From the NCBI GenBank assembly GCA_020724525.1, contig DYGU01000013.1, forward strand, positions 1 to 45,566: a DNA stretch of 45,566 nucleotides. Direction: 5' to 3'. The stretch is from Dehalococcoides mccartyi (GTDB lineage Bacteria; Chloroflexota; Dehalococcoidia; GIF9; DYGU01). Both the position numbers and the translations under genes were made by a program. Shown in pieces: positions 1 to 7,881 of this stretch (positions within the stretch are counted from its first letter, which is position 1; every line of letters begins with the position of its first letter). A model generated the notes under the pieces. It ran no database searches and was not told the DNA's origin. It saw only the letters and a program-made list of their open reading frames with translations.

Positions 1-22
1 CAGCATATTGCTGTAAGCAGAA

Positions 23-295
23 TCAGAGTCCATAAAGTGCCCTGAGACAATCATCTTTAAGTATTATCACTGCATTCCTGACATTCTGGGGAAGCTTGTT
101 CCAGGCTGGATGGTGGCGCCTAAAGAGAAGGCAATGGATGTCCCCTTTTGCCTCTCTAAACCTCCTCATAAGAAACTTAGCATGAGATAAGGACAAACCA
201 AGCTCCTGAGCTGCCTTTCTCTGGCTTATTTGCTTGTGTAAAGCTAACGTCAAAATCTGGTGTCTCTCTATCACCTTGAGTAACTTCACCTCCAT
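23..295 (-). pseudogene. Transposase/integrase N-terminal HTH fragment
   Basis: Encodes about 90 residues with a helix-turn-helix segment (QRKAAQELGLS, then FLMRRFREAKG) like the N-terminal DNA-binding part of ISNCY/IS481-type transposases. It stops after LRALYGL, so no catalytic DDE domain follows. I place the start at ATG 293-295 because AAGGAGGT lies 7 nt upstream (303-310); an upstream in-frame start at 337 has no such site. The neighbouring remnant at 367-568 suggests a graveyard of insertion sequences. It could instead be a small stand-alone HTH protein. The HTH is seen in the sequence; the transposon origin is inferred from resemblance. Confidence 0.5.
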
Positions 296-366
296 TGGTA
301 GTACCTCCTTTTTGGAGAATACTACCCTGTTACTCAAGGTATTATTCTTCCTTCAATGTTATGGTA

Positions 367-568
367 TTATTCTACCTTCAAGCCAACAATTTTCTTGATG
401 TTATGCACTAAGCAGACTAATATCCATTCACCATCTGCCTTGTCCAATCCTAAAAATTTAAAGGCTTGCTCAGCTGATAAAAGAGGAAGAGACGCAACCA
501 ACGCCGAAGCCTGTAGTTGCTGCAGCCATCTCCCAGAGTCCGGTTTAATGGAGAGCTACCGAGAGGTC
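367..568 (-). pseudogene. Transposase C-terminal remnant (IS1182-like)
   Basis: The minus-strand frame ending with TAA at 367-369 reads about 66 residues without a start codon, including GEWILVCLVHNIKKIVGLK. This resembles the conserved tail of DDE transposases of the IS1182 group (GEW...VC..HN.KK). It is preceded by an in-frame stop, so only the C-terminus survives. A plus-strand open frame over the same bases has no resemblance to anything and is treated as a shadow. Between 569 and 706 I see no gene, only a short AT hairpin near 632-646. Confidence 0.55.
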
Positions 569-706
569 AACTATTGACAGACATTTAGGAATCTATAAAG
601 TTCAGAGGATAGTTTTTCTTGAAGGTAGGAGCTAAAAAATAGCTTGCTACGGAGAAACGCGGAAACCTTGCCTCCAGCGGGTGAGCGCCTACAACTTTAG
701 CGGTGT

Positions 707-961
707 TTAACCGTATACTTCCTGTCGGCGACCTACTGCAAAGATAGTAACTACGCTATCGTTGTCATTAATAGTATATAAAATCCTATAGTCACCAACT
801 CGGAGGCGATATTTCCCTTGACCAATAAGTTTCTTTGTACCTCTGGGTTTGGGATTGTTTTCTAAGGAAAGGATTCTTTTGTTGATACGGACATAGATTG
901 CTGTGGGGAGTTTATCCATCTCCTTCTCAGCAGAACGGAGAATTCGGACTTCGTACTTCAC
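707..961 (-). CDS. RelE/ParE-family toxin
   Basis: An 84-residue protein with the RelE/ParE fold signature: an N-terminal strand and helix (VRILRSAEKEMDKLP), the central GKYRLRVGDYRILYTI segment that is the family hallmark, and a C-terminal VVTIFAVGRRQEVY strand. Family members are mRNA interferases cutting in the ribosomal A site, or gyrase poisons; which one applies cannot be read from sequence. It starts at GTG 959-961 and overlaps the stop of the upstream antitoxin gene by four bases (GTGA), so the two are translationally coupled with the antitoxin first. The length is normal for the family and it looks intact. Confidence 0.85.
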   Translation of the reverse strand: MKYEVRILRSAEKEMDKLPTAIYVRINKRILSLENNPKPRGTKKLIGQGKYRLRVGDYRILYTINDNDSVVTIFAVGRRQEVYG

Positions 962-1173
962 CCTTTGTGAGCTCGTTTTGTTGTCTTTGCCAGGTAGTCC
1001 CTAAAGGGGCGAGATGGTTCTCCCTGCCGCTGCCGGATAGTTATCAAATCGAGAATGTCCTCTCTTAGCTTTGCGTCTTCCAGCAAACGGGTAATAACTG
1101 CCTCCCTTTCCGCCTTTGAAAGGGACTGAAGAGCCATTAAATAAACCTCGGCTCTCAATTCAACTGCCTTCAA
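958..1173 (-). CDS. Antitoxin partner of RelE/ParE-type toxin
   Basis: A 71-residue, charged, helix-rich protein (LSKAEREAVITRLLEDAKLREDILD). It sits directly upstream of and overlaps the RelE/ParE toxin, the usual order for this toxin-antitoxin class. The basic C-terminus (KTTKRAHKG) could be the toxin-binding tail. The likely start is TTG 1171-1173, preceded by GGAG about 8 nt away; a second in-frame Met lies at residue 13. A good -10 box (TATAAT, reverse strand of 1192-1197) stands just upstream. Antitoxins of this type usually autorepress their operon. Assignment rests mainly on size and position. Confidence 0.7.
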   Translation of the reverse strand: MKAVELRAEVYLMALQSLSKAEREAVITRLLEDAKLREDILDLITIRQRQGEPSRPFRDYLAKTTKRAHKG

Positions 1174-1330
1174 TTAGCTATCTCCGTTCTTATTATAACA
1201 CAACAATGAGAGGGGTTAAAATTTGTGATACCGTCTCATTAATTCATGCTTTTCTTTAGCAGATCAGCCTCCCCGTAGGTTTATCCTCTTTGGTCCCTTT
1301 TCTTGACCAAACTTCGGATGCGATTTAATA

Positions 1331-1498
1331 GTGGAAATCGAGGGAAAGAGAATAGATATAGAAGCCTTTCTTAACGATAATCTGCCAGTTCCCCTCATTT
1401 TTGGAGCTCTGGATATAGAAGGTTATCTAATTAAAATAGATTTAGCTAAAAGGCAACTTGGTCTTTCAGAGTTTACAGGGTTCATGTTAGCTCTATGA
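1331..1498 (+). pseudogene. Possible clan AA aspartic protease C-terminal remnant
   Basis: A 55-codon frame from GTG 1331 to TGA 1496-1498, open from 1307. The product contains EGKRIDIEAFLNDNLPVPL followed by an IFGALDIEGY segment. The GKRID plus FGA pattern also occurs in the intact retropepsin-like gene at 23628-24023 of this window, so this could be the C-terminal half of such a protein that lost its catalytic Asp-Thr-Gly part. There is no ribosome-binding site, and flanking bases hold no matching frame. It could also be a chance open frame. Confidence 0.3.
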
Positions 1499-1537
1499 AT
1501 TCTAAAAAGTAGCTTTGGCTTGAGAATCTATTAAAAA

Positions 1538-1564
1538 CCCCTGAAAAACGAAGTTTTTTAGGGG
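1538..1564. repeat. 12-bp stem-loop hairpin
   Basis: CCCCTGAAAAAC, a GAA loop, then GTTTTTTAGGGG: a 12-bp stem with a single G-T wobble. No U-tract follows on either side, so a simple intrinsic terminator is unlikely; it may be a relic of a mobile-element end. The rest of 1499-1686 shows no gene that I recognise. Confidence 0.5.
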
Positions 1565-1686
1565 GCCCGAATTTAGAGACGGGTTAAGCATAGGTTTACT
1601 TTGGAAAGACATGAGGATTTTTCAGCAATCTCTATTAGGTGAGCCCTATTCTTGTCTTAGCAAAGTATGAATAAGAAGACCGCTAC

Positions 1687-2463
1687 TCAAGAGCCCAGGA
1701 GTTCTTCAAAGAGATGGGGGGATAAGCTTTTGAGGAAGGAATACAGGGAGCCGTTGGGGTTGCTAAATAAAGGAGTAATAGAAATGCGATTTTGTTCCAG
1801 TGCCCAGGTGTCAATTCCTTGGTCTTTATTCCATTGAGGTTTGGTGCGCTTTATCCAATAGAATTCTCTTTTGCCATCGTGCCCTTGTTCTACGATATCA
1901 TTATAAGCCTGGTCTCCCAGTCGGGTAATTTCTAAACCTTCAATTTTATCTAAGGGGAGATTGGGTAGATTTATACTCAGTATTAGCTTTTTAGGTAAGA
2001 TATTGTCTTGAACCTTTTGGGCTAAGATTTGAGCCAGCCTGGTAGCACTATCAAAGTGAAGGTCTTTAAAAGCAGCTACGGAGAGGGCAATGGAGGGGAT
2101 GCCATAGAAATAGCCCTGGAGAGCGGCTCCGACAGTTCCAGAAATGAAAACATCATTGCCGAGATTAGCTCCCTGGTTAATACCGGAGACAACCATATCT
2201 ACACGGTCTTTCGCCAACCACTTAACTGTTAGGATGACGCTGTCTGTTGGAGTCCCTTCTATGGCATAAGTCTCTATTCCAGTAATGGGCGGATGCATTG
2301 GCTGGACTCTGATGGGACGGTGGAGACTTACTGCAGTGCCAATACCGCTCTGCTCCCGGTCGGGGGCAACTACAACTACTCTGTGTGTCTTTTGCAACTC
2401 GTTGGCTAAAGCCCATAATCCGGGGGCATTTATACCGTCATCATTAGTTACTAATATATTCAT
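1687..2463 (-). CDS. surE: 5'/3'-nucleotidase SurE
   Basis: A 258-residue SurE survival-protein phosphatase, which removes phosphate from nucleoside 5'- and 3'-monophosphates with a divalent metal in the cytoplasm. The metal-binding residues are visible: Asp8-Asp9 in TNDDG, Ser39 in DREQSG and Asn96 in SGINQG. The fold segments SLHRPIRV and IEGTPTDSV are also present. Length matches the family. It is divergent from the complex I operon and shares its upstream region. A promoter with -35 TTGCTG and -10 TAAACT stands 19 nt before the ATG. Nothing looks damaged. Confidence 0.95.
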   Translation of the reverse strand: MNILVTNDDGINAPGLWALANELQKTHRVVVVAPDREQSGIGTAVSLHRPIRVQPMHPPITGIETYAIEGTPTDSVILTVKWLAKDRVDMVVSGINQGANLGNDVFISGTVGAALQGYFYGIPSIALSVAAFKDLHFDSATRLAQILAQKVQDNILPKKLILSINLPNLPLDKIEGLEITRLGDQAYNDIVEQGHDGKREFYWIKRTKPQWNKDQGIDTWALEQNRISITPLFSNPNGSLYSFLKSLSPHLFEELLGS

Positions 2464-2481
2464 GATTGTTTGATTTAGGGA

Positions 2482-2510
2482 AGTTTAGCAAAATTCTGTC
2501 CGAACAGCAA
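2482..2510 (-). promoter_or_regulatory. surE promoter
   Basis: On the reverse strand: TTGCTG (2505-2510), a 17-nt spacer, TAAACT (2482-2487), followed 18 nt later by the surE ATG. Seen by eye only. Confidence 0.45.
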
Positions 2511-2616
2511 TTGTATCTGCTTTTTGTCATTGTGAGCGCAGTGACAGGGGGACAAGTCAGGCAAAAAACACGAGAAAAAGACCATGGGTCACTTAAGGCA
2601 GCGGATGAATACGGTC

Positions 2617-2646
2617 TTGCCTTTTGGTTTTGGGGCGTGATAGAAT
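2617..2646 (+). promoter_or_regulatory. nuo operon promoter
   Basis: TTGCCT (2617-2622), an 18-nt spacer, TAGAAT (2641-2646). Transcription would begin near 2653, about 25 nt before the proposed nuoA start. It is the only good sigma-70-like site I see before the operon. Confidence 0.45.
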
Positions 2647-2677
2647 AGCAGCCGATTTTTGGCAGGAGATTTGTTGT

Positions 2678-3049
2678 TTGCTGACTGACTATGGCTATGT
2701 TGGGCTCTTTCTGATAATAGCTATTCTATTTGCTGTGAGTATGCCTCTTCTCCCCCTCACACTTAGTCTCCTTGGTCTCGTCCCTAAAAAACCTAACCCA
2801 ATAAAGACGTCTACCTACGAATGTGGTGTGGAGACCATTGGTAAGACCTGGGTTCAGTTCAATTTCCGCTATTATTTTTATGCTCTCCTTTTTGTCGTTT
2901 TTGATATCTTGATTGTTTTCCTGTTCCCATGGGCAACCAAGCTTAAACAGTTAGGGGCTGGAGCTTTTGTAGCTGTTTTAGCCTTTCTATTGATTCTTAT
3001 GGTTGGCTATATTTATGCCTGGATGAAGAGGGTTTTGGAATGGAAATGA
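2678..3049 (+). CDS. nuoA: NADH-quinone oxidoreductase subunit A
   Basis: NuoA, a small membrane subunit of complex I at the junction of the peripheral and membrane arms. Three membrane segments are visible (roughly residues 7-30, 62-84 and 92-112). The family signature is present: [13 protein letters not shown], then [18 protein letters not shown] choose TTG 2678 as start because CAGGAG lies 9 nt upstream (2663-2668). The frame is open from a TTG at 2624, but that longer form would overlap the -10 box. The resulting 123 residues match the usual NuoA length. It is the first gene of the operon and overlaps nuoB by 10 nt. Confidence 0.92.
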   Translation: MLTDYGYVGLFLIIAILFAVSMPLLPLTLSLLGLVPKKPNPIKTSTYECGVETIGKTWVQFNFRYYFYALLFVVFDILIVFLFPWATKLKQLGAGAFVAVLAFLLILMVGYIYAWMKRVLEWK

Positions 3050-3693
3050 ATGAGATGAAAGCCTTACTCACCGAAAGTGACATAGCTGAAGGTCGGGCTA
3101 TTAACTTGCTGAAGGAGACCTGTCAGCCAATCCCTGACCCGGATAAGTGGCTGGAAGAAAAGCTAAGCCGCAATGTTCTGGTAACCACGGTAGATGCGGT
3201 TCTGGACTGGGGGCGGCGTTCTTCAGTTTGGCCAGTCAATTTTGGTCTGGCTTGCTGTGCCTTTGAAATGATTGCTATGGCAAATGCCCGTTTTGACCTG
3301 GCTCGCTTTGGTATGGAGGTGATGCGTCCATCACCAAGGCAAGCTGATTTGATGATGGTGGCTGGGACTGTAACCTGGAAGATGGCACCAGCCCTAAGGC
3401 GAATTTATGATCAGATGGCTGAGCCCAAGTGGGTAATAGCTATGGGTGTCTGTGCTATCAGTGGCGGCACTTTCCGGGAGTCCTATAGTGTTGTTCCTGG
3501 AGTTAATTATATTGTACCGGTGGATGTCTATGTGCCTGGCTGTCCACCCCGTCCTGAGGGATTGCTATACGGAATAATGATGTTGCATAAGAAGATTTGC
3601 CGGGAAAGTATCCAGAGAGCGTTAGCTGGAAGGATGGAGGAGTGGAAACAAAAAGTGAGCCGGCTACCTTCTTTGAGAGGTAAGGAAGAGTGA
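3040..3693 (+). CDS. nuoB: NADH-quinone oxidoreductase subunit B
   Basis: NuoB carries the terminal [4Fe-4S] cluster N2 that hands electrons to quinone. The ligands are all visible: adjacent Cys72-Cys73 in [10 protein letters not shown], Cys138 in MGVCAISGG and Cys168 in [11 protein letters not shown]. The arginine-rich tail ([14 protein letters not shown]) is typical. At 217 residues it is somewhat longer than many homologues because of an approximately 40-residue N-terminal extension. It overlaps nuoA upstream and shares a GTGA junction with nuoC downstream, indicating tight translational coupling. Confidence 0.97.
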   Translation: MEMNEMKALLTESDIAEGRAINLLKETCQPIPDPDKWLEEKLSRNVLVTTVDAVLDWGRRSSVWPVNFGLACCAFEMIAMANARFDLARFGMEVMRPSPRQADLMMVAGTVTWKMAPALRRIYDQMAEPKWVIAMGVCAISGGTFRESYSVVPGVNYIVPVDVYVPGCPPRPEGLLYGIMMLHKKICRESIQRALAGRMEEWKQKVSRLPSLRGKEE

Positions 3694-4130
3694 CCGTTAC
3701 CTTAAAAGGTGAGGAAGTAGCTAAGAAGATAGCCCACTCTTTCCCGATGGCTATCATTACTGCTAACCAGACTGCTATTATTGTTACTCCAGACTCCCTT
3801 TATCAAGTAGCCAGGTTTCTCAAAGCGACCCCAGAATTTGATTTTGATTACCTGACCAACCTCACTGCTGTGGATTATCTGGATTATTTTGAAGTTGTTT
3901 ATCACCTGACTTCACTAAAACATAATCATAGCTTAGTTTTAAAGACCCGGTGCTATGACCGGGAGAAGCCGTCAGTACCTTCGGTGGTTAGTTTGTGGCA
4001 AGGAGCTGACCTGCAGGAACGAGAGGTCTACGACCTTATGGGTATTACCTTTTCTGGTCACCCCAATTTGAAGCGTCTTTTCCTCTGGGAAGGCTTTCCC
4101 GGTCACCCATTGCGGAGGGATTATCTGTAG
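3690..4130 (+). CDS. nuoC: NADH-quinone oxidoreductase subunit C
   Basis: NuoC, the 30-kDa-type peripheral subunit that packs against NuoD. The hallmark near the C-terminus is present: [20 protein letters not shown], followed by [11 protein letters not shown]. It has 146 residues, at the short end for the family, with no fusion to NuoD as in Escherichia coli. It starts at GTG 3690, overlapping the nuoB stop (GTGA), and ends one base into the nuoD start. It carries no cofactor of its own. Confidence 0.95.
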   Translation: MTVTLKGEEVAKKIAHSFPMAIITANQTAIIVTPDSLYQVARFLKATPEFDFDYLTNLTAVDYLDYFEVVYHLTSLKHNHSLVLKTRCYDREKPSVPSVVSLWQGADLQEREVYDLMGITFSGHPNLKRLFLWEGFPGHPLRRDYL

Positions 4131-5233
4131 TGGCTCTCCGGACTGAGCCTTTTGTTCTTAATATTGGTCCCCAGCATCCTTCAAGTCACGGTCTATTCCG
4201 TCTTGAGGTCACCCTTGATGGCGAAGTAGTTACTGGCCTGGAGCTTGTTTTAGGCTATCTCCACCGAGGCATTGAAAAACTGGCTGAAGGGCGCACTTAT
4301 ATTCAGAATATTCCTCTCACCGACCGCCTGGACTACTTAGCCTCTATGACCAATAATTTTGCCTATGTCTTAGCTGTAGAGAAACTGGCTGGAATTGAGG
4401 TGCCAGAAAGGACCGAATACCTGCGAGTGATAATGGCAGAGCTGATGCGTATTTCGAGTCATCTTTCATTTATTGGCTTTCTTCTTAATGAGCTCGGGGC
4501 TTATTTTACGCCACTTTTCTATATGTTCAGGGAAAGGGAAAAGATTTTAGACCTTTTTGAAATGGTCTGTGGACAGCGCCTTACTTATAACTACATGCGT
4601 ATTGGGGGTGTTAGCCAGGATATTCCAGAAGAGTTTTTACCAGCAGTGAAAAGGTTTGTAGCTGAAATGCCCAGATTAGTTGATGAATATGAGCAACTTC
4701 TGTCTGGAAATGAAATCCTTCTGGCTCGGACTAAAGGGGTAGGTATTTTGCCCCGGGACAAGGCTATAAATGCTTCAGCCAGTGGTCCGGTGCTCCGTGC
4801 CAGTGGGGTAAAGTGGGATATCAGGAAAGTTGACCCTTATTCGGTGTACGACCGCTTTGATTTTGAGGTACCAGTTGGTAGTGTCGGTGATGTCTATGAC
4901 CGATACTGGGTTAGGGTATCGGAGATGAGGCAAAGCGTTCGTATTTTGGAGCAAGCTTTGAAGCAATTACCTAAAGGGGAAGTTTGGACCAAAGTGCCCG
5001 GTTTGCTCAGACCTCTCCGAGGGGAAGTCTATGGGCATATAGAAGGACCGAAAGGCGAGCTGGGCTTCTATCTGGTGAGCGATAACTCCATTGCTCCTTA
5101 CCGTTTTCATATTCGACCACCGGCTTTACTCAATTTGACGGCTCTAAAAGACATGGTTGTGGGCTGGAAATTAGCCGATGCCATAGTTATTTTTGGCAGT
5201 TTAGACACGGTTTTGGGGGAGGTAGACCGCTGA
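4130..5233 (+). CDS. nuoD: NADH-quinone oxidoreductase subunit D
   Basis: NuoD, the 49-kDa-type subunit forming the quinone site with NuoB, evolutionarily related to NiFe-hydrogenase large subunits. The motif NIGPQHPSSHGLFRLEV near the N-terminus contains the conserved His residues by the quinone pocket. Further marks are GYLHRGIEKLAEG and the C-terminal PYRFHIRPPALLNL. The C-terminal hydrogenase-type Cys pairs are absent, as expected for complex I. 367 residues; GTG start overlapping the nuoC stop by one base; its stop overlaps the nuoH ATG (TGATG). Confidence 0.96.
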   Translation: MALRTEPFVLNIGPQHPSSHGLFRLEVTLDGEVVTGLELVLGYLHRGIEKLAEGRTYIQNIPLTDRLDYLASMTNNFAYVLAVEKLAGIEVPERTEYLRVIMAELMRISSHLSFIGFLLNELGAYFTPLFYMFREREKILDLFEMVCGQRLTYNYMRIGGVSQDIPEEFLPAVKRFVAEMPRLVDEYEQLLSGNEILLARTKGVGILPRDKAINASASGPVLRASGVKWDIRKVDPYSVYDRFDFEVPVGSVGDVYDRYWVRVSEMRQSVRILEQALKQLPKGEVWTKVPGLLRPLRGEVYGHIEGPKGELGFYLVSDNSIAPYRFHIRPPALLNLTALKDMVVGWKLADAIVIFGSLDTVLGEVDR

Positions 5234-6342
5234 TGACCCTTATCGGGCAATTTCGAGACTGGCTTATTAATTTTATGCCGGAATGGGCAGCTTATATTGT
5301 TGCCTTTTTAGTTGGTGTGGTGGCTATTATTGCTTTCGTCCTGGTCATGATAATTGTTTTTATTTACCTGGAGCGACGTCTTATCGGCAGGTTCCAGGTT
5401 CGCTTAGGTCCGAACCGATGTGGTCCCGAAGGAATTTTCCAGCTCATTGCTGATTCTATTAAGCTTCTGACTAAAGAAGATATTGTCCCGGCTAAAGGCG
5501 ATTTTTGGGTCCACTTTTTAGCTCCCATTGTCACATTTGCCCCAGCTCTGATGGTGTTTGCCGTAGTCCCATTCCATAAGGGTGTTGTTCTTACTGACCT
5601 GGATGTGGGCATCCTTTATGTAGTGGCTATTAGCTCGATATCAGTGGTTGGCATATATATGGCAGGCTGGGGGTCTAACAATAAGTACTCTCTGATTGCA
5701 GCTCTGCGAGCGGTAGCCCAAGCCATTAGTTATGAGTTACCTGTGGTCATGGCGGCGGTGGGTGTTATTTTGATAGCTGGCTCTCTGTCTTTGAGTAAAA
5801 TAGTTGAAGCTCAAACTATCCCCTTCTTTCTCCTTCAACCTTTGGGCTTTTTCATCTTCCTTCTGGGCTCCATGGCGGAAATTAATCGCTCACCTTTTGA
5901 CCTTCTTGAGGCGGAATCAGAAATTGTTACTGGCTACAACATGGAATATTCAGGAATGAAGTTTGGTCTGTTATATTTAAGTGAGTATGGTCACACTCTG
6001 GCAGCTTCGTGTATTATTACCACTCTTTTCTTAGGGGGCTGGCAAGGACCGCTTTTGCCCCCATTTCTGTGGTTCCTGATCAAAGTGCTTTTGGTCTTCT
6101 TTGTCTTTTTATGGGTAAGGAGCACTGTTCCCAGGCTACGGGTAGACCAGTTGATGGCTTTTGCCTGGAAATGCCTGTTACCTATGGCATTAATCAATTT
6201 GCTTCTGATTGGTGCTCAAGTGCTCTGGTTCCCTAAAGCTTTGCCTTGGGGAATGATGGTGGTGAACTTCGCTGTGGCTGGGATTTTGATACTGCTATGG
6301 TCAAGACTCTTTGCTCTGGGAGGCGGTAGAGTTGAGGTTTGA
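5233..6342 (+). CDS. nuoH: NADH-quinone oxidoreductase subunit H
   Basis: NuoH, the membrane subunit that closes the quinone chamber and links electron transfer to proton pumping. It has 369 residues and about eight hydrophobic helices. Conserved loops are visible: YLERRLIGRFQVRLGPNR after the first helix, and EINRSPFDLLEAESEIVTGY in the matrix-side loop with its acidic cluster. The C-terminus overlaps the nuoI coding frame. No damage seen. Confidence 0.96.
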   Translation: MTLIGQFRDWLINFMPEWAAYIVAFLVGVVAIIAFVLVMIIVFIYLERRLIGRFQVRLGPNRCGPEGIFQLIADSIKLLTKEDIVPAKGDFWVHFLAPIVTFAPALMVFAVVPFHKGVVLTDLDVGILYVVAISSISVVGIYMAGWGSNNKYSLIAALRAVAQAISYELPVVMAAVGVILIAGSLSLSKIVEAQTIPFFLLQPLGFFIFLLGSMAEINRSPFDLLEAESEIVTGYNMEYSGMKFGLLYLSEYGHTLAASCIITTLFLGGWQGPLLPPFLWFLIKVLLVFFVFLWVRSTVPRLRVDQLMAFAWKCLLPMALINLLLIGAQVLWFPKALPWGMMVVNFAVAGILILLWSRLFALGGGRVEV

Positions 6343-6877
6343 AAGATACGGTATTGGCATTATCAAGGGGCTTATGGTAACTATGAAAAATTTCCTTCGT
6401 CCTCCTATAACCCTCCAGTATCCTGAAGAGAAATTAATCACTTCAAGGCGGATTCGGGGTAACGAACTGGTGTGGCAAGTGAGTAAGTGTACCGGTTGTG
6501 CTACCTGTGCCAAAAGCTGTCCGCAGGGAAATATTGAAATCGTTACCCATTTGGGTACTGAAAATAACTATGTTGTGGACAAATTACAGGTAGATACTGG
6601 AAAATGTATGTTTTGCGGTTTGTGTGTTGAGTCCTGTCCTTATGAAGCTTTGTTTATGGGGCGGAGTTATGAGCGAGCTACTTACCGACGCCGGGAACTG
6701 GTGCTGAGTAAAGAAGCTCTGGAGCTATCTGAAGACAGACAACCCAGCGGTTATTTCTATCCCAGAATAGAGGTCTTGTTGCCGCGACAGACACTACTTC
6801 TTTACTGGGATAGAGAAGACGGGCAGAAATTGTGCTGGTTTCCGTGGCGAAAGAAGGCTAATAGGGGTCGAAGGTGA
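6332..6877 (+). CDS. nuoI: NADH-quinone oxidoreductase subunit I (2x[4Fe-4S])
   Basis: NuoI, the ferredoxin-like subunit holding clusters N6a and N6b on the path to N2. Two CxxCxxCxxxCP motifs are present: Cys53, 56, 59, 63 (CTGCATCAKSCP) and Cys92, 95, 98, 102 (CMFCGLCVESCP). The N-terminal IKGLMVTMKNFLRPP helix is typical. I choose TTG 6332 because GGGAGG (6318-6323) lies 8 nt upstream, giving 181 residues; the frame is open to 6311. The start lies inside nuoH (11-nt overlap). In the absence of nuoEFG, these clusters would receive electrons from an unknown donor. Confidence 0.94.
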   Translation: MRFERYGIGIIKGLMVTMKNFLRPPITLQYPEEKLITSRRIRGNELVWQVSKCTGCATCAKSCPQGNIEIVTHLGTENNYVVDKLQVDTGKCMFCGLCVESCPYEALFMGRSYERATYRRRELVLSKEALELSEDRQPSGYFYPRIEVLLPRQTLLLYWDREDGQKLCWFPWRKKANRGRR

Positions 6878-7365
6878 CTGTCCTTGATATTGTTTTCTGG
6901 TTATTAGCCGTAATAAGTATCGGGGCAGCTTTAGCTGTAGTTTTTCTGCAGAATATTTTCCGGGCAGCCCTTTTCTTAGTCCTATGCTTCTTTGCAGTCG
7001 CCGGACTTTTTATCACCCTTCAAGCTGACTTTTTAGCTGTTGCTCAAGTCCTTATTTATGTCGGTGCTATTTCTATTTTGATTATTTTGGCTATTATGCT
7101 GACCCGAGAAATGTGGCGGGGAAATCCCGGAGGTAGGTTTCAGTTGCCAGCTTTTATCATTGCCCTGGGGCTCTTCGGGGTGATGGTCTGGGCGGTTATT
7201 AATACATCCTGGCAAATTAGTGCTGAGTTACCCCTGGTACCGACAACAGCAGCTATTGGTAGCCGACTTTTTGGTGAAGGTGGCTTGCTTTTACCTTTAG
7301 AGATAGCCGCAGTGCTGCTTCTGGCGGCAATCTTAGGAGCTATTGTTTTAGTTCGGGAGAAATGA
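6874..7365 (+). CDS. nuoJ: NADH-quinone oxidoreductase subunit J
   Basis: NuoJ, a 163-residue membrane subunit of complex I with five predicted helices. The helix containing VGAISILIILAIMLTREM corresponds to the family's conserved pi-bulge helix (VGAI.VL...VML). GTG start at 6874 overlaps the nuoI stop (GTGA). It ends with GAIVLVREK, as is common for NuoJ. nuoK follows after three bases. Confidence 0.93.
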   Translation: MTVLDIVFWLLAVISIGAALAVVFLQNIFRAALFLVLCFFAVAGLFITLQADFLAVAQVLIYVGAISILIILAIMLTREMWRGNPGGRFQLPAFIIALGLFGVMVWAVINTSWQISAELPLVPTTAAIGSRLFGEGGLLLPLEIAAVLLLAAILGAIVLVREK

Positions 7366-7368
7366 GGG

Positions 7369-7680
7369 ATGTCTGTAAGTCTGGAACATTATCTTATTCT
7401 GTCAGCGCTCCTTTTTTGTATTGGTCTGTATGGGGCTCTGTCGCGGCGTAATACCATAGTCATCTTGATGAGCATAGAAATCATGCTTAATGCGGTTAAT
7501 GTTGCCTTAGTTGCCTTTTCCCGGTATATTGTGCCCCTTGTTCTTACTGGGCAGGTGTTTGCTCTTTTCGTCATGGTTGTGGCTGCGGCTGAAGTAGCTG
7601 TCGGCTTGGCAATAATTATTGCTCTTTACCGGAGCCGGGAAACGGTTGATGTAGAGCAAGCCGATTTAATGAAGGGGTGA
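7369..7680 (+). CDS. nuoK: NADH-quinone oxidoreductase subunit K
   Basis: NuoK, a 103-residue antiporter-related (MrpC-like) membrane subunit with three helices. Two conserved membrane glutamates are visible: one in [11 protein letters not shown] and one in [20 protein letters not shown] 7369 is preceded by GGGAG and GAGGG purine runs. Its stop is directly followed, with no spacer, by the GTG of a small non-nuo gene. Confidence 0.95.
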   Translation: MSVSLEHYLILSALLFCIGLYGALSRRNTIVILMSIEIMLNAVNVALVAFSRYIVPLVLTGQVFALFVMVVAAAEVAVGLAIIIALYRSRETVDVEQADLMKG

Positions 7681-7881
7681 GTGAAGGTGTGGGTTCAGGT
7701 TAAAACAGCACCTAATTTGATAATTGCCGAAATGTGGAAGGAGTATTTTGAAGGAGAGGGTATCCCAACTCGGATCCTGCCCGACCCGGAAAAACCGGGA
7801 GTCGGGGAACTGGCTACCTATAAGGTTCTGGTCTCCCAGGAAAAAGTCCATGTTGTTGAAGAGGTCTTAAGAAAGCTGTGA
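7681..7881 (+). CDS. DUF2007-like small protein inside the nuo operon
   Basis: A 66-residue soluble protein between nuoK and nuoL. It begins MKVWVQVKTAPNLIIAEMWK, continues with an EYFEGEGIPTRIL segment and ends YKVLVSQEKVHVVEEVLRKL. The beta-alpha-beta layout (segment on accessing a position in a chain, then G-I-.-.-.-I, then V.V..E....E.L) resembles DUF2007 'putative signal transducing' domains. It has no Cys or His pair for metal binding and no membrane segment. The GTG start abuts the nuoK stop and its TGA overlaps the nuoL start, so it is translated as part of the operon. Function unknown; it could assist assembly or regulation of complex I. Confidence 0.8.
   Translation: MKVWVQVKTAPNLIIAEMWKEYFEGEGIPTRILPDPEKPGVGELATYKVLVSQEKVHVVEEVLRKL

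Noticed and set aside
356-577. 73-codon plus-strand frame
   Set aside because: It is antisense to a recognisable transposase C-terminal remnant, is rich in Cys and Ser with no domain, and has no ribosome site.
1538-1564. Intrinsic terminator
   Set aside because: The hairpin is strong but followed by GCCCGAATTT on one side and TTTTTAATAG read from the other; no gene ends close enough to make termination convincing.
2466-2648. 60-codon plus-strand frame before nuoA
   Set aside because: It covers the nuo promoter region, has no ribosome site and no recognisable features; repeat-like bases near 2527-2546 explain part of it.
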